DNA of 64,000 nucleotides. Source: JAAYBF01 sp963716445 (lineage in GTDB: Bacteria > Actinomycetota > Thermoleophilia > Solirubrobacterales > Thermoleophilaceae). How positions within the stretch are numbered: position 1 is the first letter of the stretch; each line of letters begins with the position of its first letter. The position numbers and the translations under genes were made by a program. Below are positions 48,203-61,444 of this stretch, in pieces. Under the pieces are notes generated by a model that did not search any database, was not told the origin of the DNA, and was given only the letters and a program-made list of their open reading frames with translations. The DNA is taken from NCBI GenBank assembly GCA_963716445.1, contig OY970313.1:1364001-1428000 (forward strand), read 5' to 3'.

Positions 48203-48786
48203 AGCAGGCCCTTGGTCGACGGGACGCCCTGCTCGTCGGGGTCGATCGAGACCGCCTCGCGCAGCGCGCGGGCGAACGCCTTGAACGACGCCTCGACGAT
48301 GTGGTGCGTGTTGGACCCGCGCTCGACCGTGACGTGCAGGGTCAGCTTGGCCGTGCTCGCGACCGCGCGGAAGAACTCCTCGGTGAGATCGGAGTCGAAG
48401 TCGGCGACCGCCTCCGCGGGCAGGTGGCCCTCGAACGCCGCGTAGGGCCGTCCGGAGACGTCGATCGCGCAGCTCGCGAGCGCCTCGTCCATCGGCACGA
48501 CCGCGTGGCCGTAGCGGCGGATGCCGCTGCGGTCGCCGAGCGCCTCGTCGAGCGCCCGTCCGAGCGCGATGCCGGTGTCCTCGACCGTGTGGTGGGGCCC
48601 TGTCTCGAGGTCGCCCTCGACCTCGACGTCGAGGTCCAGTCGCCCGTGACGGGCGACGGCGTCGAGCAGGTGGTCGAAGAAGCCGACGCCGGTCGCGCGC
48701 GTGCCGGACCCGTCGCCGTCGAGCATCAGCGACAGCTCGATGTCGGTCTCCTTGGTGCGGCGTGAGATGTCTGCGCTACGGGTCAA
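48199..48786 (-). CDS. hisB: Imidazoleglycerol-phosphate dehydratase
   Basis: 195 aa, single-domain dehydratase without the phosphatase half found in enterobacteria. Metal-binding repeats GFFDHLLDAVARHGRLDLDV, HHTVEDTGIALGRALDEALG, and later THHIVEASFKAFARALREAV. TTG start overlapping the hisD stop (TTGA). A separate histidinol-phosphatase must be elsewhere. Confidence 0.97.
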   Translation of the reverse strand: MTRSADISRRTKETDIELSLMLDGDGSGTRATGVGFFDHLLDAVARHGRLDLDVEVEGDLETGPHHTVEDTGIALGRALDEALGDRSGIRRYGHAVVPMDEALASCAIDVSGRPYAAFEGHLPAEAVADFDSDLTEEFFRAVASTAKLTLHVTVERGSNTHHIVEASFKAFARALREAVSIDPDEQGVPSTKGLL

Positions 48787-50039
48787 GCGCGACGCTCCAT
48801 CGACTCGGCGTGAACGGGGAAGCCCTCGGCGCGGGCGAGCGGCGCGCCCTTCGCGGCGAGGCGGGCGGCGGCGCCGCCCGGGAACGATACGCGAGCCATC
48901 CGGCGCCGGAACGTCTCCGGCGAGACGGCGCTCTGGAAGCGAGCCGCCCCGCCCGTCGGAAGGATGTGGTTCGAGCCCGCGACGTAGTCGCCGAACGCCG
49001 TCGCCGCGGCCTCGCCGACGAAGACGCAGCCGGCGGCGCGGATCGTCGGCGCGAGCGCCTCGGCGGCGGCCCCGGCGAGCTGCAGGTGCTCGGGCGCGAG
49101 CTCGTCGGCAAGGCGGGCTGCGGCCTCCACGCTCGCCGCCTCGACGACCGCCAGCGGGGCGTCGCAGACCGACGGGCGCTCGGCCGCCATCCGCTCGACC
49201 GCGTCGGCCACGGCCGCGAGCAGATCCGCGTCGGACGAGACGATCGCGACGAGACTGTCCGGCCCGTGCTCCGCCTGCGCCATCAGGTCGAGCGCCAGCG
49301 GCTCGGCCGCGAGGTCGCCCGCCGCGACCACGACGAGCTCGCTCGGGCCGGCGATCCCGTCGATTCCGACCACGCCGACCGCCTGGCGCTTGGCCTCCTG
49401 GACCCAGCGGTTGCCGGGCCCCGCGATCACGTCGACCGGGGCGATCGTCTCGGTGCCGTAGGCGAGCGCGGCGATCGCCTGAGCCCCGCCGACGCGGTAG
49501 AGCTCGTCGACGCCGCAGAGGTCGCAGGCGCCGAGGATCGCCGGATGCACGTCCTCGTCCGGGCCCGGAGCGGCGCAGACGGCGATCTCGCCCACCCCGG
49601 CCACGCGCGCCGCGACCACGGCCATCACGAGCGTCGACGGGTAGGCGGCGCGCCCGGCCGGGACGTAGACGCCGGCGCGCCGCACGGCCAGCTCCGCGAC
49701 CTCGACGCGCTGGCCGTCGGGCAGCTCGACAGGCGTCCGGTCGCGCAGCTGAGCCTCGGCCACGGCGCCGACGTTGGCGATCGCGGCGCGCAGGCCCTCG
49801 CGGACGTCGGCGTCGAGACCCTCGGCGGCGCCCCCGATCTCGCCGCCGGCGACGCGCAGGCCGTCGGGCGGCACCGCGACGCCGTCGAAGCGCTCGGTCA
49901 GCCGCGCCAGAGCGGCGTCCCCGCCGGCTCGCACCTCATCGACGATCGCTCGCACGTCGGCCTCGACGTCGCGCGGATCGGGCGTCAGCGCACGGATCTC
50001 GGCCGCGGACGCGCCCACGGCGAACCTGTGGAGCCTCAC
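48783..50039 (-). CDS. hisD: Histidinol dehydrogenase
   Basis: 418 aa. Blocks: VAELAVRRAGVYVPAGRAAY, IAGPGNRWVQEAKRQAVGVV, GIDGIAGPSELVVVAAGD, ALDLMAQAEHGPDSLVAIVS, and near the end VGEAAATAFGDYVAGSNHIL with catalytic His. Oxidises histidinol to histidine in two NAD-dependent steps with Zn2+. GTG start overlaps the hisG stop by 4 nt. Confidence 0.97.
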   Translation of the reverse strand: MRLHRFAVGASAAEIRALTPDPRDVEADVRAIVDEVRAGGDAALARLTERFDGVAVPPDGLRVAGGEIGGAAEGLDADVREGLRAAIANVGAVAEAQLRDRTPVELPDGQRVEVAELAVRRAGVYVPAGRAAYPSTLVMAVVAARVAGVGEIAVCAAPGPDEDVHPAILGACDLCGVDELYRVGGAQAIAALAYGTETIAPVDVIAGPGNRWVQEAKRQAVGVVGIDGIAGPSELVVVAAGDLAAEPLALDLMAQAEHGPDSLVAIVSSDADLLAAVADAVERMAAERPSVCDAPLAVVEAASVEAAARLADELAPEHLQLAGAAAEALAPTIRAAGCVFVGEAAATAFGDYVAGSNHILPTGGAARFQSAVSPETFRRRMARVSFPGGAAARLAAKGAPLARAEGFPVHAESMERRA

Positions 50040-50674
50040 GTCCCGCTCCCTCGCATCCTCTCCACCACCGCGTCGATCTCCGCCGCCTTGAGCTTGTGCG
50101 CGACCGGGTTGGCGATCAGCCGCGCGGTGCAGGTGACGATCTCCTCGACCGCCTCGAGGCCGTTCTCGGCGAGCGTCTTGCCGGTCGCGGTCAGGTCGAC
50201 GATGCCGTCGACCATGCCGGTCAGCGGCGCCAGCTCGACCGAGCCCTTGACGGCGACGATCTCGATCTGGCGGCCGGTGCGCGCGAAGTGCTCGGCGGCG
50301 ATCCGCGTGTACTTGGTCGCGATCCGCACGCGCCCGAGCCGCCGCAGCGATTCGCCCATCGCGTCGTCGCCGCTGCGCCGCGCCACCACCATCTGGCAGC
50401 GACCGAAGCCGAGGTCGAGCAGCTCGTAGACGTCGCGCTCGGGGCTCTCGAGCAGCACGTCCTTGCCGGTGATCCCGATGTCGGCCGCGCCGTGCTCGAC
50501 ATAGGTCGGCACGTCGCTGGGACGCATCGTCACGATCCCGGCGTCCTCGAACAGCAGCTTGCGGTCGTTCGAGCGCACCTCGGACGTGTCGACGCCGAGG
50601 CCGTCGAGCAGATCGAGCGCGCCGCCCATCAGCGCTCCACGCGGCACGGCGATCGTCAGGCCGGTGGCGCTCAC
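50036..50674 (-). CDS. hisG: ATP phosphoribosyltransferase, short form
   Basis: 212 aa, short-form catalytic subunit lacking the C-terminal histidine-binding domain, which matches the presence of hisZ just upstream. Blocks: IAVPRGALMGGALDLLDGLG, GAADIGITGKDVLLES, RIATKYTRIAAEHFARTG, and DGIVDLTATGKTLAENGLEA. First step of histidine synthesis. GTG start overlaps the hisZ stop. Confidence 0.97.
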   Translation of the reverse strand: MSATGLTIAVPRGALMGGALDLLDGLGVDTSEVRSNDRKLLFEDAGIVTMRPSDVPTYVEHGAADIGITGKDVLLESPERDVYELLDLGFGRCQMVVARRSGDDAMGESLRRLGRVRIATKYTRIAAEHFARTGRQIEIVAVKGSVELAPLTGMVDGIVDLTATGKTLAENGLEAVEEIVTCTARLIANPVAHKLKAAEIDAVVERMRGSGT

Positions 50675-51639
50675 CGCTGGCGCTCCTCGGCCGCCTGGGC
50701 GACGTGGACGCGCTGCACGTCGAGCGCGATGCCGCAGGCCGGGCGCGGCGCGCCGAAGCGCCCGATCAGGTCGTCGTAGCGGCCGCCGCCGCCGAGCGCG
50801 AAGCCGACCGCGGGGTCGTAGAGCTCGAAGATCGCGCCGGTGTAGTAGCCGAGGTCGCGCACGAGGCCGAGGTCGAGGATCACCCGGTCGGCGACCCCGC
50901 GCGCCTCGAGCGCCGCGTAGAGCGTGCGCAGCCGGCCGAGCGCCTCGCCGGCCGGCCCGTCGCCGCGGTCGAGGATCTCCGGGCCGCCGCGCAGCTCGGG
51001 CAGCCCGACGAGCAGGTCGCGCGCGTCGCGCGCCAGGCCGAGCTCGTCGACGCGCAGCTCGAGGCCGACCATGTCCCGGCGCGTCAGGCACTCGAGCAGC
51101 TCGCGGTGGCGGTCTGTCGGGACCTCGAGCGCCGTCAGCAGCCGGCGGTAGAGCGAGCCGTCGCCGACGCCGATCCGGTGGCGGGCCAACCCGGCGGTCG
51201 TCAGCGCGTCGAGCGCGAGTGTCACGACCTCAACCTCGCCGTCCTCGCCCGGAACGCCGATCAGCTCGATCCCGCTCTGCAGGAACTCCCGCTGCTGACC
51301 GGTGCGCCGCCCGACGGCGCGATAGGAGTGCGCCGAGTAGCAGAGCCGCAGCGGGGCCTCGGCCTCCGAGAAGCGCGTCGCCACGACGCGGGCGATCGGG
51401 ATCGTCATGTCGGAGCGCAGGGCGAGCACCCGTCCCTGATCGTCGAACATCCGATAGGCCGCGTCGGCGGCGTTCTCGTCTCCGGCGCGCAGCACGTCCT
51501 CGTACTCGACCATCGGCGTCCAGACCTCGCCGTAGCCGGCGGCGACGAAGCTCGACCGCAGGCGCTCGTCGATCGCGCGCAGCTCACGCATCTCGTCCGG
51601 CAGCACGTCGCGCGTGCCCGCCGGTATCGGGTTGATCAC
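50671..51639 (-). CDS. hisZ: ATP phosphoribosyltransferase regulatory subunit
   Basis: 322 aa, a histidyl-tRNA-synthetase paralogue without the anticodon domain. It has class II motif 1/2-like blocks (PIPAGTRDVLPDEMRELRAI, ALRSDMTIPIARVVATRF) and ALGGGGRYDDLIGRFG. It activates HisG and mediates feedback by histidine. The GTG start follows murA by 33 bp. A true HisS is longer (>400 aa), so HisZ is preferred. Confidence 0.94.
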   Translation of the reverse strand: MINPIPAGTRDVLPDEMRELRAIDERLRSSFVAAGYGEVWTPMVEYEDVLRAGDENAADAAYRMFDDQGRVLALRSDMTIPIARVVATRFSEAEAPLRLCYSAHSYRAVGRRTGQQREFLQSGIELIGVPGEDGEVEVVTLALDALTTAGLARHRIGVGDGSLYRRLLTALEVPTDRHRELLECLTRRDMVGLELRVDELGLARDARDLLVGLPELRGGPEILDRGDGPAGEALGRLRTLYAALEARGVADRVILDLGLVRDLGYYTGAIFELYDPAVGFALGGGGRYDDLIGRFGAPRPACGIALDVQRVHVAQAAEERQR

Positions 51640-51672
51640 GACCGTCCCCTCCTTGGCGGCGTCGACGGCACC

Positions 51673-52992
51673 CTAGACCGGGAGCGGCTCGCCCTGCGGG
51701 GCGACGCCTCTCGGAGGGACGCGCTCGATCCGCGCGCCGAGCGCGCGCAGGCGCTCCTCGATCCGCTCGTAGCCGCGGTCGATCTGGCGCACGTTGCCGA
51801 TCTCCGAGGTTCCCTCGGCGCACAGCGCCGCGATGAGCATCGCCATCCCCGCGCGAATGTCCGGGCTCTCCATGCGCTCGCCGTGAAGCCGGCTCGGGCC
51901 GCTGACGACCGCGCGGTGCGGGTCGCAGACGATCACCCGAGCGCCCATCGAGACCAGCTTGTCGACGAAGAACAAGCGGTTCTCGAACATCTTCTCGTGG
52001 ATCAGGACCATGCCCTCCGCCTGGGTCGCCATCGCGAGCGCGATCGACGTCAGGTCGGCCGGGAACGCCGGCCACGGACCGTCCTCGATCTTCGAGACGG
52101 CGTCGCCCTCGTCGTCGCGCACGCGCAGCTGCTGGCCGGCCGGCACGAACACGTCGTCGCCGTCGACGTCGATCCGGCAGCCGAGCCGCTCGAACGCCAG
52201 CCGCGTCATGCGCAGGTCGCCGGCCCCGGCGTCCCTGATCCGCAGCTCGCCGCCAGTGCAGGCCGCGAGCGCGATGAAGCTTCCGATCTCGATGTAGTCG
52301 GAACCGATCGTGAAGTCGGCGCCGCCGAGCTCCTGCTCGCCGTGGACGACGATCACGTTCGAGCCGATGCCCTCGATCCGCGCCCCCATCGAGAGCAGCA
52401 GCCGCGCAAGGTCCTGCACGTGGGGCTCCGAGGCGGCGTTGTGGATCACCGTCGATCCGGGCGTCAGCGCGGCCGCCATCAGCGCGTTCTCGGTCGCCAT
52501 CACCGACGGCTCGTCCATGAAGAAGTCGCAGGCGCGCAGCCCGTTCGGAGCCTCGATCTCATAGACGCCGCTCGAGCGCACGGTCGCCCCGAGCGCGCGG
52601 AACGCGTCGAGATGCGGGTCGAGGCGCCGGCGGCCGATCACGTCGCCGCCGGGCGGCGGCATGTGCGCGCGGCCGAAGCGGGCGAGCAGCGGGCCGGCGA
52701 GCAGGAAGGAGGCGCGGATCCGCTCGGCGAGCCCGGCGTCGACGTCGGTGCCGCCGACGTCGGCGGCGCAGATCGTCACGACGTTGTCGTCGCTCCACTC
52801 GACCTCGGCGCCGAGCGCGCGCAGCAGGTTGAGCTGGGCCTCGACGTCGCGGATGCGCGGGATGTTGCGCAGCACGACCTGCTCGCGGGTGAGCAGCGTG
52901 GCGGCCAGCGCCGGCAGGGCGGCGTTCTTGTTCCCGGCCGGGACGAGCGTCCCGGACAGCGGCTGACCGCCTTCGATGATGAACTTCTCCAT
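51673..52992 (-). CDS. murA: UDP-N-acetylglucosamine 1-carboxyvinyltransferase
   Basis: 439 aa EPSP-synthase fold. Substrate loops GNKNAALPALAATLLT, IRASFLLAGPLLARFG and the PEP-loop MPPPGGDVIGRRRLDPHLDA. In the last, Asp117 replaces the Cys alkylated by fosfomycin (E. coli Cys115). DLTSIALAMATQAEG is near the C-terminus. First committed step of peptidoglycan synthesis. The Asp form, also in M. tuberculosis, is active and fosfomycin-insensitive. Precedes the his genes, perhaps in one transcript. Confidence 0.97.
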   Translation of the reverse strand: MEKFIIEGGQPLSGTLVPAGNKNAALPALAATLLTREQVVLRNIPRIRDVEAQLNLLRALGAEVEWSDDNVVTICAADVGGTDVDAGLAERIRASFLLAGPLLARFGRAHMPPPGGDVIGRRRLDPHLDAFRALGATVRSSGVYEIEAPNGLRACDFFMDEPSVMATENALMAAALTPGSTVIHNAASEPHVQDLARLLLSMGARIEGIGSNVIVVHGEQELGGADFTIGSDYIEIGSFIALAACTGGELRIRDAGAGDLRMTRLAFERLGCRIDVDGDDVFVPAGQQLRVRDDEGDAVSKIEDGPWPAFPADLTSIALAMATQAEGMVLIHEKMFENRLFFVDKLVSMGARVIVCDPHRAVVSGPSRLHGERMESPDIRAGMAMLIAALCAEGTSEIGNVRQIDRGYERIEERLRALGARIERVPPRGVAPQGEPLPV

Positions 52993-53166
52993 GCGTGAAT
53001 CCGCCCTGCTGTAGGGAGTTGTCGGCCGGGCAAGGGTAGCGAAGGCCATCTGCTCCGAGAGTTCGTTTCGGTCGCCTCATCCCCTGCCGGCGCGGGCCGG
53101 GCCGCCGCGGCGATCCAGCGACCGAGCGCCCCGCCCGAGAGTCGCCGAGGGTCCGGGTCGGGCGCT

Positions 53167-53186
53167 CCTGCAACGAACGTTGCAGG
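53167..53186. promoter_or_regulatory. 20-bp palindrome upstream of murA
   Basis: CCTGCAACG-AA-CGTTGCAGG has nine matched bases on each side of a 2-bp centre. It lies in the 454-bp region (52993-53446) upstream of murA, ~175 bp from its start and ~45 bp before a possible small plus-strand gene. TetR-type repressors bind sites of this shape. The rest of the region shows no other clear element. Confidence 0.45.
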
Positions 53187-53229
53187 GCATAGGCTGTCCG
53201 TCCGTCGACCCGCTTAGCTTTACGAACAC

Positions 53230-53484
53230 ATGTTCCCCCGCCTCCGGCAGCAGCTCCTCGCGCGTGTCGACCTCGTGGTCGAGCTCTCGACGCTCGGCGA
53301 GTACGGCGTCGACGAGCGCGGCGGCGTGATGGCGCTGGAGGCCGAGCGACGGCAAGGCCGGCTCGCTCCCCGTTCGCGCGATCGCTGCGGTGCTGCCCTG
53401 CGGCCGCGGCCGGAGGACGACGGCGCCTGGGCCTGGCCCGCCTGCCCTACGGGGCGAGTCCGCGCCGTGCCAGCTCGCCCCTGA
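53230..53484 (+). CDS. Possible small hypothetical protein
   Basis: 84 aa, ATG start. The first half reads MFPRLRQQLLARVDLVVELS then TLGEYGVDERGGVMALEAER, which looks amphipathic and protein-like. The second half is Arg/Pro/Ala-rich low complexity. No strong ribosome binding site, and the 3' part overlaps the convergent HD-domain gene by 38 bp. Similar short proteins may exist in related genomes, but coding status is uncertain. Confidence 0.3.
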   Translation: MFPRLRQQLLARVDLVVELSTLGEYGVDERGGVMALEAERRQGRLAPRSRDRCGAALRPRPEDDGAWAWPACPTGRVRAVPARP

Positions 53485-54013
53485 ACCAGGCGATCGGCTC
53501 GGGATCCTTGCCCTCGGTCGAGCCGTCGAGCTCGACGAAGCTCAGGAACAGCCCCCTGTCCGGCACCCGGCGCAGCATCTCGCGAAAGCCGTCTTCGTCG
53601 AGCTCCCCTGTGCGGCGCAGCTTGCGCCACAGCCCATAGGGCCTGTCGTGGAGCTCGATCGTCGCGAGCAGCCGCTCGTCCTCCGTGTAGCCCTCGGCAA
53701 CGCGGCGTGCCCGCGCGGCGTGGTGGTTGGGCCCGTGGTGCGGCAGCCAGTCGCGCACCTTGTACTTGAGCGCGTCGTGCAGCAGGGCGACGAAGCGCAG
53801 CTCTCCGCGCCGCGGCTCGCGCACGTCCCACTCGTCGATCGCCTCGAGCAGATCCGCGACATGGCGTCCCACCGGGCCCTCGGGGTGACCGGCGCGCGGT
53901 CGACCCCACGCGAGGCCGCGCAGGATCACCGGGTCCTCGGCGATCCGCCGCTCGAGGTCGGTCTCGGGCGTGAAGCCCTGTACGAGGTTGGATACCGGAG
54001 CTACGACGGGCAC
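53447..54013 (-). CDS. HD-domain (predicted metal-dependent phosphohydrolase) protein
   Basis: 188 aa. Conserved His/Asp residues are seen in PEGPVGRHVADLLEAID (H), LRFVALLHDALKYKVRDWLP (HD), HHGPNHHAARARRVAEGY, and ATIELHDRPYGLW, fitting an HD hydrolase core. The substrate could be a nucleotide or RNA end. Starts 6 bp after the neighbouring membrane-protein gene's stop, so likely co-transcribed. Confidence 0.72.
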   Translation of the reverse strand: MPVVAPVSNLVQGFTPETDLERRIAEDPVILRGLAWGRPRAGHPEGPVGRHVADLLEAIDEWDVREPRRGELRFVALLHDALKYKVRDWLPHHGPNHHAARARRVAEGYTEDERLLATIELHDRPYGLWRKLRRTGELDEDGFREMLRRVPDRGLFLSFVELDGSTEGKDPEPIAWFRGELARRGLAP

Positions 54014-54019
54014 GACCGC

Positions 54020-54400
54020 TCAGCCGACCTGCTCGGCCGACCAGCCCGACTCCCCGCGCCCGAGCACCACCCGGACGCGCTCGTCCCCGTCGCTGGCCAT
54101 GAACTGCGCGCGATCCTGCTCGATGCCGGGACGGTCCTCGACGAGCACCAGGTCCAGCGTCCGGTAGTCCCAGTCCGGCCGGCGCTCGTTCAGGGCGGCG
54201 CGCGCGACGTCCTCGAGCACCGTCCTGTCCCAGCCCCGGTCCAGGGCGCGGGCCTCCTCGAGCGCGTGATCCGCGGCCGAGACGTGGGCGCGATATTCGG
54301 CCTCGTCGGGCTCGGCGCGGCGCCGGGCCGCGAAGCCGCCGACGAGCAGCAGGCCGACCACGACGGCGGCTGCGATCAGGACTATTGCGAGGGTTGACAT
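54020..54400 (-). CDS. Small single-pass membrane protein, unknown function
   Basis: 126 aa from the ATG with an AAGGAGC ribosome binding site. One transmembrane helix at about 3-25 (TLAIVLIAAAVVVGLLLVGG) is followed by a basic stop-transfer ARRRAEP and a soluble domain with AALNERRPDWDYRTLDLVLV. The topology suggests the soluble part is cytoplasmic. Not recognised as a known family. Located just after the rrn terminator. Confidence 0.75.
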   Translation of the reverse strand: MSTLAIVLIAAAVVVGLLLVGGFAARRRAEPDEAEYRAHVSAADHALEEARALDRGWDRTVLEDVARAALNERRPDWDYRTLDLVLVEDRPGIEQDRAQFMASDGDERVRVVLGRGESGWSAEQVG

Positions 54401-54454
54401 CTGCTCCTTGGAAACTGCGTTCGGCTGGGGCGCTAGAGAGCCTAGTGCCCGCGA

Positions 54455-54500
54455 CGGAAGAAAAAGAACGGGCCGCTCACCGTTCGGTGGGCGGCCCGTT
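54455..54500 (-). terminator. Intrinsic terminator of the rrn operon
   Basis: On the minus strand AACGGGCCGC and GCGGCCCGTT pair, with the inner arms (CCACC/GGTGA) extending the stem, forming a ~15-bp hairpin (54468-54500). It is followed by TTCTTTTTCTTCC. It lies 10 bp after the 5S 3' end. This is the clearest Rho-independent terminator in the window. Confidence 0.93.
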
Positions 54501-54509
54501 CGAGTCAAG

Positions 54510-54626
54510 AATCGGCGGCGACCTACTCTCCCAGGCCCTTTCAAGCCAAGTACCATCGGCGCAGAGGGGCTTAACTGCTCTGTTCGGAATGGGAAGAGGT
54601 GTTTCCCCCTCGCAAAGCCACCGAAA
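54510..54626 (-). rRNA. rrf: 5S ribosomal RNA
   Basis: About 117 nt. On the minus strand it contains the conserved CCATTCCGAACAGAGCAG loop and GGGAGAGTAGGTCG 3' domain. The ends GGTGGC.../...GCCGCC pair. The boundaries are estimated to within a few nucleotides. Last gene of the rrn operon. Confidence 0.95.
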
Positions 54627-54760
54627 GCCGTAACGAGAGCGGCTCTTGACCACCGCTCTCGCACAGGACCGGCATCGTGCCGGGCCCTCAAAACCGCACA
54701 GCAGCCAAACAACGGGCGAATCACTCCCCCGCGCCGAAGCGAAGGGGGATCAAAAAATCC

Positions 54761-59623
<4,863 letters not shown>

Positions 59624-59835
59624 AAAGTGACTTGCGTTCAGCCGGCCCGAGGGCCGGTTTCACTGTCAAATCAGGAAAGCTGTCGTATCCGTACTGCTCG
59701 GTGTCCGCGTACACGTTGCGGCGCACCTCGGATCGACGGGTTCTACTACCTACTCAGTAAGCCCCACGCCGATCGGCAAGCCGATCGCGCGGGGTCGAAC
59801 CTGGACGCGACCATGACCCTCGCGGGTCGCGGTCG

Positions 59836-59861
59836 CACATGCTGTTGAGTTTTCAAAGACC
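59836..59861 (-). promoter_or_regulatory. rrn leader boxA, also the proximal strand of the 16S processing stem
   Basis: The leader RNA reads GGTCTTTGAAAACTCAACAG. The CTTTGAAAACTCAA part resembles actinobacterial/Firmicute boxA antitermination sequences bound by NusB-S10. The same stretch is the partner of 57954-57979. So antitermination and RNA processing signals coincide. Confidence 0.75.
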
Positions 59862-59911
59862 GCCGCGTCCTCGGGCGGGGACTCCGCCCTTCCTACGCTC
59901 CCTTCACATGA

Positions 59912-59932
59912 GAAAGGCCTCCGTAGAGGCCC
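59912..59932 (-). terminator. Terminator-like hairpin in the rrn leader
   Basis: On the minus strand GGCCTC-TACG-GAGGCC is a perfect 6-bp stem with a stable UACG-type loop, followed by TTTCTC. It lies ~75 nt downstream of the inferred rrn start. It could terminate read-through from tyrS or act as an early attenuator that antitermination must overcome. Confidence 0.5.
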
Positions 59933-60009
59933 AGCGCTGCTCTCCGTCTTTTCGGCGGAAGGCTAGGCGCCTGGCGTCTCCGTGGTCTCGATCATCCGAA
60001 GGGATCGGG

Positions 60010-60038
60010 AGTATAGCGCCGTTGCGGCGGAATGTCAG
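60010..60038 (-). promoter_or_regulatory. rrn promoter
   Basis: On the minus strand CTGACA (-35) and TATACT (-10) are exactly 17 bp apart, each with five of six consensus bases. This is the best sigma-A-type promoter seen in the window. Transcription would begin near 60003, giving a ~380-nt leader before 16S. No second (P2) promoter was clear. Confidence 0.8.
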
Positions 60039-60057
60039 CAAGCGGAGGCGCGCAGGC

Positions 60058-60102
60058 GGATCGGGTCCCGTAGGCCGGCCCAACCCTCGCTGGGCCCGAT
60101 CC
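60058..60102 (-). terminator. Inverted repeat downstream of tyrS, possible terminator
   Basis: GGATCGGG (60058-60065) pairs with CCCGATCC (60095-60102), extended by CCC/GGG past a 1-nt bulge. It lies 31 bp after the tyrS stop and just before the rrn promoter. No T-tract is present, so termination is inferred from position only. Confidence 0.45.
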
Positions 60103-60132
60103 GGCGAGCACCGCAGCTACGGCTCACCCGTC

Positions 60133-61305
60133 TCAGCCGATCTGCACGCGCACGAAGCGGCGCTTGCCGACCTGCAGCACGGCGCCGTCGAGGCGGTCGG
60201 CCGTCACGTCGAGATCCTGGGCGCCGAGCGGCTCCCCGTCGACCTTGACGCCCCCCTGCGCCAGCAGCCGCCGCCCCTCGGAGGCCGAGATTCCGAAGGC
60301 GTCGCGGAGCAGGCTCGGCAGGTGCACGCTGCCGCCGTTGGTCGCCGCCACGTGATCGGGGATCTCGTCCGGCGGCTCACGCTCGACGTGGAGACGGTCA
60401 AAGCGGTCCTCCGCCGCCTGGGCCGCCGCGTCGTCGTGCAGGCGGGCCGTCAGCGCCCGGGCCATCGCACGCTTCGACTCGACGGGCGCGAGCGCCGGAT
60501 CGGGCGCGCCGTCGAGCAGCAGGTCGTAGTAGACCGGCATCGCGGCGTCGGGCACGCTCATCAGCTTGCCGAAGACCTCGTCCGGCGGCTCAGTGACGCC
60601 GACGTAGTTGCCGAGCGACTTCGACATCCGCTGAACGCCGTCGGTGCCGGGCAGGATCGGCAGCGTGAGCACCGACTGCGGCGCCATCCCGTAGGCCTGC
60701 TGGATCTGGCGCCCGAGCAGCAGGTTGAACTTCTGGTCCGTTCCGCCGAGCTCGACGTCGGACTCGACGGCGACCGAGTCGTAGCCCTGGAGCAGCGGGT
60801 AGAGCAGCTCGAGCACGGAGATCGGCTCGTTGGCGGCGTAGCGCTTGGCGAAGTCGTCGCGCTCGAGCAGCTGGGCGACGGTCGAGGTCCGCGCGAGGCG
60901 GAACAGCTCCTCCATCGCCATGTCGAGCCACTCGCCGTTGCGGCGGACCTCGGTCCGGTCGGCGTCGAGAACCTTGAACGCCTGGTGCTGGAAGGTCTCG
61001 GCGTTGGCGTCGATCTCGCCTCCCGACAGCTCCGGCCGGATCGCCGAGCGGCCCGAGGGATCCCCCACGCGCGCGGTGTAGTCGCCGACGATCAGCACGA
61101 CCGTGTGACCGAGGTCCTGGAACTCGCGCAGCTTGCGCAGCACGACCGTGTGACCGAGGTGGATGTCGGGCGCGGTCGGGTCGATCCCGAGCTTCACGCG
61201 CAGCGGACGGCCCTCGCCGAGCTGGCGCTCGAGCGCCCCCTCGGGCAGTGCCTCGACGGCGTTGCGGGTGAGGAAGCGGGCGTCCTCGCCTGCGGAATCC
61301 GTCAT
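60133..61305 (-). CDS. tyrS: Tyrosyl-tRNA synthetase
   Basis: 390 aa class I synthetase. The HIGH-type motif is HLGH (residues 49-52) in LGIDPTAPDIHLGHTVVL, and KMSKS is RMSKS (226-230) in GVQRMSKSLGNYVGVTEPPD. A C-terminal S4 RNA-binding domain (about 325-390) has GISASEGRRLLAQGGVKVDG. The His-x-Gly-His form and length match the TyrRZ-type bacterial enzyme. Start ATG with a frame extension rejected because it lacks homology. No T-box leader seen. Confidence 0.96.
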   Translation of the reverse strand: MTDSAGEDARFLTRNAVEALPEGALERQLGEGRPLRVKLGIDPTAPDIHLGHTVVLRKLREFQDLGHTVVLIVGDYTARVGDPSGRSAIRPELSGGEIDANAETFQHQAFKVLDADRTEVRRNGEWLDMAMEELFRLARTSTVAQLLERDDFAKRYAANEPISVLELLYPLLQGYDSVAVESDVELGGTDQKFNLLLGRQIQQAYGMAPQSVLTLPILPGTDGVQRMSKSLGNYVGVTEPPDEVFGKLMSVPDAAMPVYYDLLLDGAPDPALAPVESKRAMARALTARLHDDAAAQAAEDRFDRLHVEREPPDEIPDHVAATNGGSVHLPSLLRDAFGISASEGRRLLAQGGVKVDGEPLGAQDLDVTADRLDGAVLQVGKRRFVRVQIG

Positions 61306-61444
61306 GGACCCAATGCTAGACTGGCGCCCGCCGCACAGGCCGTCCGGGCTCCGCAGTCGTCGCTCGGGACGCTTCCAGCGTGTCGCACGCACGGGCGCCG
61401 CCAGCGCGCCCGCACGCCGCATAGGCCCGCTCGGGCCGATCTCC

